The notes under the pieces: model-generated
What the model saw: the letters and a program-made list of their open reading frames with translations, nothing else
What the model was told of the DNA's origin: nothing
The model's database searches: none
Translations under genes and position numbers: made by a program
Shown here: positions 1 through 11,000 of the stretch, piece by piece
Layout: each line of letters begins with the position of its first letter
Position numbering within the stretch: the first letter of the stretch is position 1
NCBI GenBank assembly: GCA_015680635.1
Contig: JAABOA010000259.1
Location: 1 to 18,230, forward strand
Source: Lunasporangiospora selenospora
Taxonomy: Eukaryota; Mortierellomycota; Mortierellomycetes; Mortierellales; Mortierellaceae
Direction of reading: 5' to 3'
Length of the DNA: 18,230 bases

Positions 1-46
1 GCAGGCAGAAAGACATTTTTACTCCTTTTGGGGTTGAGGGGGCTAG

Positions 47-53
47 TATAAAT
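47..53 (+). promoter_or_regulatory. TATA-box-like motif
   Basis: TATAAAT lies about 70 bases upstream of the decayed open stretch that begins near 119. It is the only good TATA-type match at the left end. A pyrimidine-rich stretch ending in TTTATTTCAG (111–120) follows and could be an old splice acceptor. Both may be remnants of the promoter and first intron of the decayed element, but a seven-base match is weak evidence. Confidence 0.2.
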
Positions 54-118
54 ACCGACCCCTGCCCAAGAATAAACAACAATCCAATCTTTCCAACACT
101 TTGTTCCCCTTTTATTTC

Positions 119-564
119 AGGCAGGACCCCAACTACCAAGTGTCGAAAAAGGTAGAGCAAAAAAAGGAAGAGGTCCAAGCGAGGAGCCAGAATATCGAAG
201 CGAGACGGGGATGACCATATGGACTGTCAACCATGCTATCAGGATAGGAACAATCGAACGAGATATTTCAACCTGGCTGTAAAGCAAAGGGCCGTTGTAC
301 AGCCAACACTCAAACATCAACGATGGATGGAGTCACAGAAAGGCACCGAGCTTCAGCACAGGTCTCAGTCAGTGATATCGAAACAAACCTTCCAGCATTT
401 CACGGTGCTGACACTCAATTCAGCGAATATGTGTCGCACCGTCGCACTCATTTGCAGGCATTGGATCGAGTTCACAATGGTAACAACTTCTGCTTCAAGA
501 AGCACAGATGGGACGTGTAAAGGATAAGAAAGGAAGAACTCTTCCAAATGACAGACTGATGATG
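119..564 (+). pseudogene. Decayed Fanzor/TnpB-like mobile-element protein, central part only
   Basis: Four protein-like segments follow one another in order but change reading frame, as expected of a decaying gene. Positions 119–211 (frame 2) give a lysine/glutamate-rich coil-like stretch ending in a TGA at 212. Positions 261–345 (frame 3) give RYFNLAVKQRAVVQPTLKH. Positions 374–514 (frame 2) give DIETNLPAFHG, then HNGNNFCFKKHRWD. Positions 508–564 (frame 1) continue with GRVKDKKGRTLPNDRLMM. The order 'RYFNLAVKQ–IETNLPPLRG–FYNGNN–KKHRWD–DRLLRM' resembles, from memory, the middle of Fanzor/TnpB-related proteins of early-diverging fungi. The expected C-terminal RuvC and zinc-finger part is not seen. 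No intact start or end is present. An unrelated hypothetical protein family is the main alternative. The decay is seen directly; the family name is inference from recall. Confidence 0.4.
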
Positions 565-2030
565 GTAATGATTATTCTTGGATGCTTCTCTCTTAGACTC
601 TTCACACGTCTCCTTATCGTTCTCTTTCCGATCGCCATTGTCTTATGCGTGGCTATTATAGTACTCACAACAGCTTTTTTATACTACGTGTAATAGAAAT
701 CAGGGAAGGCCTGCGTAGTAGCAATCACACAAACCGAGTGGAAGCGGCGACGACTCCTCCCAGTGGAGACACTGAATAAACTTACGGATGATGACAATGA
801 TGTAGCCTATCCGGTGACAGCCTATGTTGACCAAAAGGGATCGGATCCGAACGATAAAGTCTCCACAGGTTCAGACTGTGACATCTCTGAGGAGAACTAT
901 GAGGACGCTGGCCCTAGACGAGCAACATCCAAACCGGCTGACAATGGAGATCTAGATTGTTCGGAAGCAGTTCGGTCCTCTTGGGTGGTGCGAGGTGTTG
1001 ATTTAGTAAGGCTCCTTTGGGACTATCGCTCTAAGGTCTATGGGAAAGCCAAATGATTGGCAGGACAAGCAGGATCTGGCGAAAGGCTGTAAGTTAATCA
1101 TGTTTAAAAGATCAAAGACTTAAACTGTATCCGATTACCAACCAATCCGAGTATATCCAACCCACTCCAATTGGATAGGGCCATCAACCACATCTACCTT
1201 TTCGAAATGAGAGACTCAACAAGCAGTCTCTACGCTGCTGTTGGGTCCAAACTATGGGAAGCTGCTACAGTATGGCTAATGGTTTGCGGTTGCTCCTGGC
1301 AAAGGATTCTTTACTCGATCTCGGCGAAAAAGCGATTCAGTTCAGTTTGCTGTCCCTTCAAGAAGCCGAAGACTCGGTCATAAGCAACGCTGGAGGAAAC
1401 AAAAATGTTCGGAGACTGCTTACTGCTCTATTCTCAAGTGGATTCCTCTGGGGCGATCAATACTACAACGAGGCCGAGCTTATCAATAATTTGTGAGACC
1501 CATTCTTAAAAAACATACCTTGACCCCATTTCTGGTTGCAAAGGTTGTCGGTAAGTGTGGATGTGCAGCATTAAGAGAGAAACTGGGTATCATTACAAAT
1601 CAACAAGAAACTGGTCCTGAATATTTATACTCACATCTTATAATTCTCTTCAGGGAGAAGGAATTCCCTCTTCGAAAGAACGGCGTCAAGCCGACACTCC
1701 AGATGCCAAAGGTTGCAGGCATGATTACTTTTAAAGGCTAGCCTCCTCAGAATTGAGTGCTTTCTGTTTGTCCTTGAAAACACAGAGAGGCCTCTCCAGT
1801 CCAAAGAGACTTGGAGAAAGTCGACAACCAACTCAAGGATTCGATCCTAGCTCGCAACTGTATGGACACTTTGGGCGTAAAAATGTATGGTGCAGTCGTT
1901 ATCGATAGGGTGCTGCATACATCCCTTGACCACTTTTATTGCTATCACTTTGATTCAATGGTATACTCATACAAGCATGCACGCTCGCCTCACCATTCCG
2001 AGTTGTTAGGAGATGAATTGAAATAGAACT
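565..2030 (+). other. Gene-poor stretch with open fragments, possible coding relics
   Basis: No gene can be assembled here. Several open stretches on the + strand are longer than their surroundings. Positions 508–690 continue frame 1 into a very hydrophobic segment (two membrane-like stretches), probably a by-product of T-rich sequence, and end in TAA TAG (691–696). Positions 697–1053 stay open in the same frame and encode an acidic, Asp/Glu/Ser-rich sequence with no in-frame ATG. Positions 1254–1493, 1493–1738 and 1811–2023 are further open pieces in different frames, without recognisable motifs. Together they could be the remains of one or two decayed genes, perhaps of the same element as the stretch upstream. 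Chance open frames are the alternative. Confidence 0.25.
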
Positions 2031-2060
2031 GCACCCTCCCTTGTGTCACTCAATGGCACG

Positions 2061-2080
2061 CCACCAACCGCCACCAACCG
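2061..2080. repeat. Two tandem copies of a 10-base unit
   Basis: CCACCAACCG occurs twice in direct succession. It lies between the relic region and the EF-Tu promoter and has no evident function. Confidence 0.7.
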
Positions 2081-2099
2081 CGCCTCCATAATTCCTACT

Positions 2100-2535
2100 A
2101 CAAATTCCCCTTTCTAACAATTTCCAATAAAGCAGGCTACTGCACCAACTTATTCATCTTTTCTGGTTTTTTTTCTATGTCGGCAGAGACCTTTGAGAAA
2201 AAGATGTAATGATGAATGAAGGGGCATGTAATGGAAGAATGAGAGAAGGGTCACCAGAGGAAAATGGACTTTGAAAAAGAAGTGTGGAGACACCAAGCCA
2301 AAACCCAATGTTTGCCTCCAGCCTGAAAAGTTGAGACAGCTGTGTGTACGCAATTTTTGTGTACGTACGAACCTCTCCTCAGGCCTAATCCGCGATTTTT
2401 ATTTACTATTCGGATTGGAATATTTGCCAGTCCACCCACCAACCTTCGCTTCCCTCTCTCTCTCTCTCCTCTCCTCTTTACCGTCTCCATCCCCACGGCT
2501 TGTCCTCGAAAAAACACCTCTCAGGATCCATCGCC
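2100..2535 (+). promoter_or_regulatory. Presumed EF-Tu promoter and 5' leader with CT-rich tract
   Basis: This is the 5' flank of the mitochondrial EF-Tu gene. A CT repeat at about 2451–2478, followed by more pyrimidine-rich sequence, lies 60–85 bases before the ATG. CT-rich leaders of this kind are common near transcription starts of strongly expressed fungal genes. CCAAT is present near 2124. I see no clear TATA box. Short open frames here have no protein-like features. Confidence 0.45.
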
Positions 2536-4752
2536 ATGTTCACCCTCCGTGCTGCCCACCGCCTTTCCACCAAGGCCGCTCCCTCCTCCCAGCGCTGCCT
2601 CTCGACCATCAGCCGCAGCTGTAAGTCTGACCTTGCGCCTTGACACCCCCCGGGAATCATTGGGCGAGAGAACATTCTCCGGTCCCGCTGATCAGTCCAT
2701 CCCACCATGACCTCCTCCCCTTCGTTCTCCTTCACCCTGCATCACCCTACTCCTTCCTTCTCGTTTTCTTGCCTTCAGCTCCAATCGATCCTTCATTCCT
2801 ACCCATCGGGTTCCACTTGCATCATGCTGCCTGTGGGACTTGAACCAGTCACTCTACTGCATTACACGCGCGTTTCTATTTCCTAGCAAAGGACATTAAC
2901 TCCAGAGACTGACCCTGACTTTCCCCTTCTCTTTTTTCATCGGCACTTGAAAAAAAGTGATGGTCTCCAACCCTGCGGCTGTTGCCCAGAAGGTCGTTGT
3001 AAGTGTAGACCTGTCAAGAAGGCCACTTTTTGTTTTTTGAGGCTCTTGCTCGGCGGAAAATACCCCCAGGCAAATCGACTACCGAGCGGATGGACTGATG
3101 ACTTTGCTCCGTTCATTTGTTGCTAGGCCACCTTTGCTCGCCCTTCGGCCATGCGCACCGCCCTTACTGTCCCTCGCATGGTTGCTCGCCGTACCATGGC
3201 CTCCGACAGCAAGTTCTCCCGTGTCAAGCCCCACGTCAACATTGGTACCATCGGTCACGTCGATCACGGCAAGACCACCTTGACTGCTGCCATCACAAAG
3301 ACCTTGGCCGGCCTCGGTCAGGCTGAGTTCAGGGACTACAACCAGATTGACAAGGCCCCTGAGGAGAAGGCCAGAGGCATCACCATCTCGACTGCCCACG
3401 TCGAGTATGAGACCAAGAACAGACATTATGCTCACGTCGACTGTCCCGGACACGCCGATTACATCAAGAACATGATTACTGGTGCTGCCCAGGTATGTAG
3501 AAAATGGACAAATTACCCCCTCCTCCACTGGCAGCTCTACTGCTCCGGTTTCAATCATCGACTGTCACTGACCCAATCAACCGGAACCCCCTTCCCCTTT
3601 CCCCCATCTCCTTTGCCGACTATAGATGGATGGTGCTATTATTGTCGTTGCTGCCACCGACGGTCAGATGCCCCAGACTCGTGAGCACTTGTTGCCAAGC
3701 AGGTCGGTATCCAAAAGTTGGTCGTCTTCATCAACAAGGTCGATGCCATCGATGACCCAGAGATGTTGGAGCTCGTTGACATGGAGATGCGTGATGTCCT
3801 TTCCACCTACGGTTTCGATGGTGAGAACACCCCCATCGTCATGGGATCTGCTCTCTGCGCCTTGGAGGGTCGCAACAAGGAGATCGGTGAGGATGCCATC
3901 CACAAGCTCATGGAGGCCGTTGATACCTACATTGATACTCCCGCTCGTGACTTTGAGAAGCCCTTCTTGATGCCCATTGAAGGTATGTGTTTTTGGCTTT
4001 TAGAACTTGTTCATGTATGCTTTGATTATGATCCTCAGCCCAAGTTCTGACAAGTATCCTCATCTTTCTCCTCTTGTGATTATTGGTAGATGTCTTCTCG
4101 ATCTCTGGACGTGGTACTGTCGCCACTGGCCGTGTTGAGCGTGGTACCATCACCAAGGGTGCTGAAGTCGAGATTGTCGGAATGGGCAGCAGCTTGAAGA
4201 CCACTTTGACCGGCATTGAGATGTTCCACAAGGAGGTAAGCCACTCTACTCTGTTCCTGTTTTCTAGGAGGACCAAGCCTTTTCTGATGTGGGATAATCA
4301 CTCACCTTCCATCCCTGTATCGCTCTCTCTCTCTCTTTCTCCCTCTTTGATAGCTCGACCGTGGTCAGGCTGGTGATAACATGGGCGCTCTTCTCCGTGG
4401 TGTTAAGCGTGACCAGCTCCGCCGTGGTATGGTTATTGCCCAGCCCGGTACCGTCAAGGCTTACAAGAAGTTCAAGTCCTCGCTTTACATTTTGACCAAG
4501 GATGAAGGTGGTCGCCACACTGGATTCTTGAACAACTACCGCCCCCAGATGTTCGTCCGTACCAGTGATGTCACTGTCACTTTGACCCACCCCGAGACTG
4601 AGGAGGATGACAAGATGGTCCTTCCCGGTGACAACGTTGAGATGACCTGCGAGCTTGTCCACGGTGTTCCCCTGGAGAAGGGTCAGCGCTTCACCATCCG
4701 TGAGGGTGGCCGCACTGTCGGCACTGGTGTCGTCTCGGACTTGCTCGAGTAA
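2536..4752 (+). CDS. TUF1: Mitochondrial translation elongation factor Tu, six exons, frame break in exon 4
   Basis: EF-Tu carries aminoacyl-tRNA to the mitochondrial ribosome as a GTP complex. Exons are 2536–2620, 2958–2998, 3127–3492, 3626–3982, 4090–4235 and 4354–4752, all with GT–AG introns. Exons 1–3 encode a long basic presequence ([19 protein letters not shown] at the start) of about 66 residues. The GTPase motifs are plain: GHVDHGKT at residues 85–92, RGITI near 125, DCPGH at 147–151, then NKVDA and GSALCAL in exon 4. Domains 2 and 3 follow in exons 5–6 and end in LLE. The summed exons are 1,394 bases, not a multiple of three. In exon 4, after REHLL (3683–3694), the reading frame moves by -1, so that AKQVG is read from frame 1. 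Relatives have three Leu before the Ala here, so four bases appear to be missing. Everything else is intact, so a sequencing or assembly error or a very recent deletion is most likely. The gene converges on STT4, 253 bases away. Confidence 0.95.
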
Positions 4753-5005
4753 ATAGCTATTATCTCTATTTTTTTTCCCGGTGGACGAAGTGTAATACAT
4801 TTTGTAGGATCATCATAAAACGCATCTCTTTCTTTTTTTCTTTTAATCAAAAAGTTGGGACTTGGCTAAGAATGACTTTAACTAAACTCTAACTTTTTTA
4901 CCCCCTTCTTTTCATTGGGATCATAAACTATCCTTGAATTGTAAGGAATAGTGGGTGTGTGTGTTCATTAATATCTGTGATACGGATCTTGCTCCATTCT
5001 TTCAC
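4753..5005. other. Convergent intergenic region shared by two 3' ends
   Basis: These 253 bases separate the stop codons of EF-Tu (+) and STT4 (minus). The stretch is AT-rich, with runs of T at 4768–4777 and 4830–4844, and a GT repeat near 4954–4964. No canonical AATAAA lies in the expected place for either gene, so the poly(A) signals must be variants. The two 3' untranslated regions may overlap. Confidence 0.6.
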
Positions 5006-8000
5006 TTAGTATGGGATACCGTTTTGTGCCTTCTGGAAAGAGTCGTAAAGCACCGTTCGCTTGTTCAGATGAGACTCATCCACCTTCTCCTTCATAAACT
5101 CTGCCGCAGCACGCTCTGAACGATCCAACTGGAATCGAGATCGGAGTCGCTTGATCGTCTCTCCCTTGAAACAAGGCAGGCCGGACTCGAGCATCAAGGC
5201 GACAAGCTGAATAATTTTCTCCGCATGGGGTCTCGATGCCAAATAGGCCTTGATACACAACTCGCAGAACCAGCGGTAGCCCTGATCCTCAACAGACATA
5301 CCCATGATCTGGATCATCTCGGTCGTCAGCTTGAAGGGCGACGATTCAAAGTTGATACCTCCTGGCGAAATGTCCAGAATGAAACCAAAGTCGATATGAA
5401 TGACATGGCCGTCATCGTCAATCATAATGTTACCATTATGACGATCCTTGAACTGAAGAAGGTACGAGATCACACTGTACGAGGCCACCGACTGGATAAA
5501 GTTGTTGCGCGCACGCTGGTAGGCGATCGAGTCCACGCTGCCATACTTGGTCAAGAAGTAATCCTGTAGGTTGTTCACCTTCTCACGACCCAATTGATCA
5601 CGCGAAATCGAGTTTGGAATGACATCGATCATACCACATCCTGGTGCAGTAGCGACAATCCTGTAAGGGAACAGATACAGATCCAGTCCAACACTTGTAA
5701 AGATGTTCTTGAACACGGCAATCAGCTGGATCGCCAACACGTCCTGGCGACAGTCATCTCCAACCTTGAAAATAGCCGACTGCCAAACATCATACGTCTT
5801 GGGACCCGAGTCCTCCTCATCCACCTCTCCCTCGCCACGCTTCATGATCGCCTTTCCAAGGGTCGAGGACTCTCGAGTCTTTCGGACTTTGAAGGTCGCC
5901 ATAAACGGAGTCTTGGCGTGACTCTGAAGAGGTCGTCCCGACATCTTGTCAATATCAACAACAACTCCGTCTGGGTTACTGGGCAGGTACACTCCAACAT
6001 CGACAACAATCTTGGCCATCTCCTCATCAATCTTTTTCTTCTTCTCTGGCTTGGTCTTCTTCACGAGCGGTTGAAGAGTTCCGGAGATGGAGGTCACTTG
6101 GTTAAAGAAGGTAAACTCGCGCTCGTAGAACGCCTTGTCTTCACCCGACAATCCATTGACGATCTTGCTAATGATTCGGTCCAGAGTTGGCTTGAGCGAA
6201 TCAGGCACTTCGCTGTTGTTGTCCTTGTACATGTTGGCCTTCATGTTCCAGATGATCTGGTGAGCAAACAGCTGGGATGCTCTGGCAGCTCGCATAATAT
6301 ACTTTTCGACATAGCCAAGGTCATCGTGGCGAAGCGCCTGTACAATCTGGGGAACATAGAAGAAGACAACTTCAACAGGCGAGTGCTCCAGTGAGCGCAT
6401 TGCATACTGCAGCACCATTGGGTTGTTGTGGTACGCGGGTTGGAAGTACGAGATGGCGGTGATGGAAGGAACCACCTGCCAGTAGAGCAGATACTTGAGC
6501 TGGATAGTAGAGTAACGGAACGATCCCTCACCCAACAGAACCTGGATCGCATCCGAGTCATGAATGGCCGCAAAGGGATCCCTGGCCAAGAGCTGTCCAA
6601 GCTCACTCAGAATAAAGCTGTTCTTGAATCGGGCTATGAGCTGGAGAGCCAAGCTCGGCGAAACGGACCAAGCAAACCGGACAATGGATCGCCATGCCTC
6701 CTCTGAAAGGCTCTTCTCCTGAGTGTTCACCTCGGGAGTCGCACCACTATTCATAAGCAGAGGGGTGCTCCAGACACCAAGTCGGTTCAACTCGTTCTCA
6801 TTCAACAAAAGCAACAAACGGCGGCTCTGCGAGTGGTTACGGATAATAGCATCGCGATTCAACTTGTCGCAAATGAGGTAGTCCGCGCCTGCTGTGACCT
6901 TTCCTCCAGTGTTGATGCTCGAAACAACATGATCCAACAAGAGTTTATCCTGCTCAAGCGCAGCAGCAAACTCTTTCATGACTCGGGTCTCAGCCTTGCT
7001 CAACATCCTGTTACCGCCAAAGGACCAGCGGGGGGAGAGTTCGTACCAAGTGAGGGCATTGGTGTAAAGTGCCTGGCGCAGCTTGTACTCCACAACAGCC
7101 TCCATTCGGTTGCTATGGATGAGTCGGAGACCGAGCAACGAGAGTTGGAAGCGACCTTCTCTTGCCAATGGATTCGTGCTCATCTTGTGGCTACCCGCAA
7201 ACGTCAACTGCAACAGACGAGTAAAGATATCGACCATGTCTGCACTTCTGTAACGAGTCGCTTGGAAACGCGAAGACAAAAACTCGATCCAGATCAAGTG
7301 AGGTGCAAACAAGTACGAGGCAATCTTGTAGCTCTTTTGACGGGCCTTCTTGTCCGTGGGCGCATACTCCATCCGAACACGGAAGGGGTCCTCGGCATTG
7401 AGAAGTGGTGAAAAAAGACCCTTTTGTTGCTGGCAAGTCCAGACCCATCCTGCAGCCACCTCGGTCATCAATCGCTTCTCAAGCTCTGGCTTCTCGGTGA
7501 TGAGCCAGCTCCAGACAGAGGTTCCGATCTTCAAACTATCAGGCGTGAAAAGGTAAACCGGGATCCAGGCAACCAACTTGACGAGCTCCTCTTCCATCTG
7601 GTCAAGCGATACCAATGCACTGACAGCACGATGAAGGGCATTCGTCAAATCGTTGTTGTTCACAAACTGGTTGTTCTTGACCTGCTCAGCCATCTTTTGC
7701 AAGCTATCACGCAAGGCAGGCAGCTGGCTCTGGAGAACCGTTCCAGACTGTTGAGTAGCCACCGTCGAGAATGTCTCCATTCCTCCAATCTCTCCCTGGA
7801 ATCGACGACGAGACGAAAACTCTTGGAAAAAGACGGAAGAGTTGTCAAGGATGGCGCCTGGAACATTGTTGAGGTTCTCAAAGCTGTTCTGGTCCTTGGT
7901 CAAGTCTCTTCCTGCACGTGCAGCGAGGATACGTCCCATGTGAACCCGGCTGATACCGGTGTGAACCTTCTCTGTCTGGGCAAGATAGTCCTGAAGCAAT

Positions 8001-11000
8001 GCATCCACTTCCTGAGGAGAGTTGGCCATGGCCACAGCAATCCATCGACGGGTAAGATCCAAGAACTTGCTCAGGAGCTCACGGCGGTATGGATAAGAGT
8101 CGGGCAAGTTAATGGTAACGCCCACCTTGGTCGAGGTAAAACTGTACTCAGGGCAGTACTCGTCCGTGAGTTCATTTTCACAGCTGGTCCAGAGCAGGTC
8201 GCTAACCTCGAGGACCAAAGCCAGGAGAGCCTTGTCGCACATAAACTGAGGGAATGCAGAGATGAGGCGGTGAACCCACTTGGCGCTCAAAGAGCTGACG
8301 CGCTTCAAGCGGTGAGCACATCCAATGACCAGCTTTCGGACCTGTTGGCGGACGGTATCATCCGACGAGTGTGCAAGCACCTTGGATTGAGATTCAGAAA
8401 TGAACACGTTGATCACTTGGTCCGCAATGGCTTCCAAGCAAGTGCTCAAACCTGTGTCATTGACACCCGAGTTCATAAAGTACTGAAGGATAAAGGCACA
8501 ATCTCCCTGACGACATCTCAATGTCTCGACGTGGTAAACAGAGAGAAGGAAAACGACCTTGGCCGAGCTCAAATTTTTGATGGCCACCGTCTGACCAGGA
8601 AGGAAGCTGGTCAATGTCGCTCTCATTGCAGTCTTTTGAGCGTCTAGTGTGCTGCGAGGCAAGACCGAGTTGTACTCGAGTTCGCCCTCAAGGTAAGCAT
8701 CACCGCTGTGGTCACCCGAGACGAACGCAGGCGTCTTTCGAGCGATCGCGGCCATGGCATCACCCCACTTTCTGTACCACGGCGAGTCCTTGACAAACTC
8801 AAAGAGGATACAATTGAACCAAGCATCTCTAAAGAGTTTGACATCTTCTTTGCTTGGCTTGATGTGGGGCTGGAAGTCGTCATGCGAGAGCAATTGGCCC
8901 AAAATTGGCAAGAGCTGGCCGAGACTGGTAGATAGAGAGTTGATCTTGCTCTGGCCGCGCTTGCTAGCATGTTCAAAGGACTGGATTTGCAATCCCTTGT
9001 CCACAAAAAGTCGGAGAAGGCTTACCATATAGGAATGGTAGAACTCTGGTCTGCCCTTGATAGTTTGGGCAAGACGCATCAAACAGCTGTAGACCTGTCA
9101 AACACAAACGATAAAACAAGAAGAATGATCGCACATGTTAATAAATGAAAACGAGCATATCATACTTTTGAGTAGGGAAAATGAATCACAACTCTTACTG
9201 TCTCGGAAAGCTCCTTCGAGGTAGCTTTGTGGTCATTGGAGATAGATCGCTTGGCAAGGCTTGAAAAGATCTGGGTAATGTCATTGAACGAGGCCAATGA
9301 GCCCGAGAATGCCATATCTGTCAGGCAGGAAACGATACCGCAATCCAATCTAGGGGTGTGGTGACGAATCTGCTGAGCAAGCATGGAGATAGCCAAGGGA
9401 GTGATCTAGTTATGGTAATTTGAGGCGCATTGGTTAGTCTTTTCGCCCTTTTTGCAAGATGCTCTAGAAAAAAAGAAAAAAAAAGACAAGGTGACCTACT
9501 TTCTCGCTCTCGAAAACTAGAGCAATCTTGGAAATGGCATGAATGACATTCTCTTGGATCAAGATAGATTGAGCGTCGACTGGGATCTTATCCTTGACAG
9601 TCGAGTTATGGCTGTAAAGAGTGTTCAGCAAAGCGTAGATGGTCGACATGGCAACGTCCTCTCCATTAGGGAGGTGCATCAACAACTGGGCCAGTCTCTC
9701 TACGGCACGCAACTGGATGCGAGTGGCCTCAGGTGCGTCAAAAATGGACGATGAGGTCGTCAAGAATTGTTGCAAAAGTCCGACCATTTCGCGGCTCGTG
9801 TCCATGAAACTATTCAGCGACGCCGGAAAAAAAATGTTAGAAATGAATATCCGGAGCTTGCTTTTATAAAAAGAAAAAAAGAGAGAGAGAGAGGAAAGTT
9901 GACTTACTTGATTCCAAGGATCGAGGCGCAATCAATGGCTGCAGTTTGGGTAGAGTACTCCTCGGGACGAACCAAACTGAACAAACAGTTGGAGATATGA
10001 GAAGGAAGAATATCATCCAACTCTTTGATGAAGACACTTGCCAGAGAACCCAATTGCTATTTTAAGTAGTTTTCAAAAGGCATTGCCAATGTCAATACAT
10101 GTCGGCATACATGCTTCATAATGAACCAAACATTATAAATGAAAATACTCGACAAGAACTTACAAGGGCAACTGCCATAATGTTGTCATAGTAGTATTGT
10201 GGCGAGACTGGCCCCTTGGAAACCAGGTCATTGGCAAAGACACGCATGTCCGAGAAGAATTGGAGAGAAACAATGTACTCTGCGCGCAAGATCTTCACCA
10301 GGTCAATCTTGACAGAGGAATCGGCTCCAACAGGATGCGTAACCAACTTGCCCCAAATGTCCTCAAAGCTCAAGTGAGCAATGTTCACGACAGGCACTGC
10401 TTCCACAGTAGTCTGCTTAGCGATAGGGGTTGGCTTTTCGTCATCACTGCTAAACTCGAAAGTGTGTCGACCATTCTGCTGGCCACGTCGACCCTGGGCG
10501 CCATTAACCTCGTCCTTGGCGTTAGTAATAGAGGTACCAAGGATACGAGCCAACACATTGCGCTTGACAGTGAGGACCTGAAGGATCACGCGGTGAGAGC
10601 TATGGATGATTCCATCGCGGGCATACGCTGCCAGGACGCGACGCGCATACGAAGTTCTAAAGGGCTCTTGCTTAGTGGCCTCAATCGCTTTTCTGAGTTG
10701 CTCAGAGAGTTCCTGAGAAAGAAGAGTGTTCGAGTGGGAGACCAAGTCTGCAAAGTCGGTTGGCTCAAAGTTGAGTGTGGACGCCTCGAGAGCAGTCAAG
10801 ATGCCATTTAGAGAAGGCAACACAAACTCGCAAATCTTTTCCGAGCTCTCTGAAAGTGCAAGAGTCGACAGCTTGTCAAGGTATTTCCAGACAGCGTCCA
10901 GAATATCCTTTCGTGAAGCCGGTCTTTTGTCAGCAATGGCAAGAAGGTGTGTGACCAGGTTGAACGTGAGGCTGTCAGCTGGTGACTTGCCTGTGTTGTG

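Noticed and set aside
508-693. Small two-segment membrane protein
   Set aside because: The hydrophobic part comes from T-rich sequence, the N-terminal part belongs to the decayed relic, and there is no promoter or leader of its own.
1834-1856. Possible tRNA B box (GATTCGATCC)
   Set aside because: It is a short chance inverted repeat (AGGAT TCG ATCCT); no A box or acceptor stem can be paired around it.
3079-3558. Open frame on the minus strand across EF-Tu exon 3, and a similar one at 4,264–4,800
   Set aside because: Both mirror EF-Tu coding sequence, run through introns, and have the Val/Asp/Gly-rich composition of antisense shadows.
3683-3702. Programmed ribosomal frameshift in EF-Tu
   Set aside because: No X XXY YYZ slippery site or obvious downstream stem is present, and the family has an extra codon here, which points to a four-base loss or sequence error.
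7424-8647. A 407-codon open frame on the + strand inside STT4
   Set aside because: It lies antisense to well-conserved STT4 coding sequence, where codon bias in the real frame often leaves the opposite strand open. It lacks protein-like motifs. The same holds for 5,594–6,394 and 6,833–7,411.
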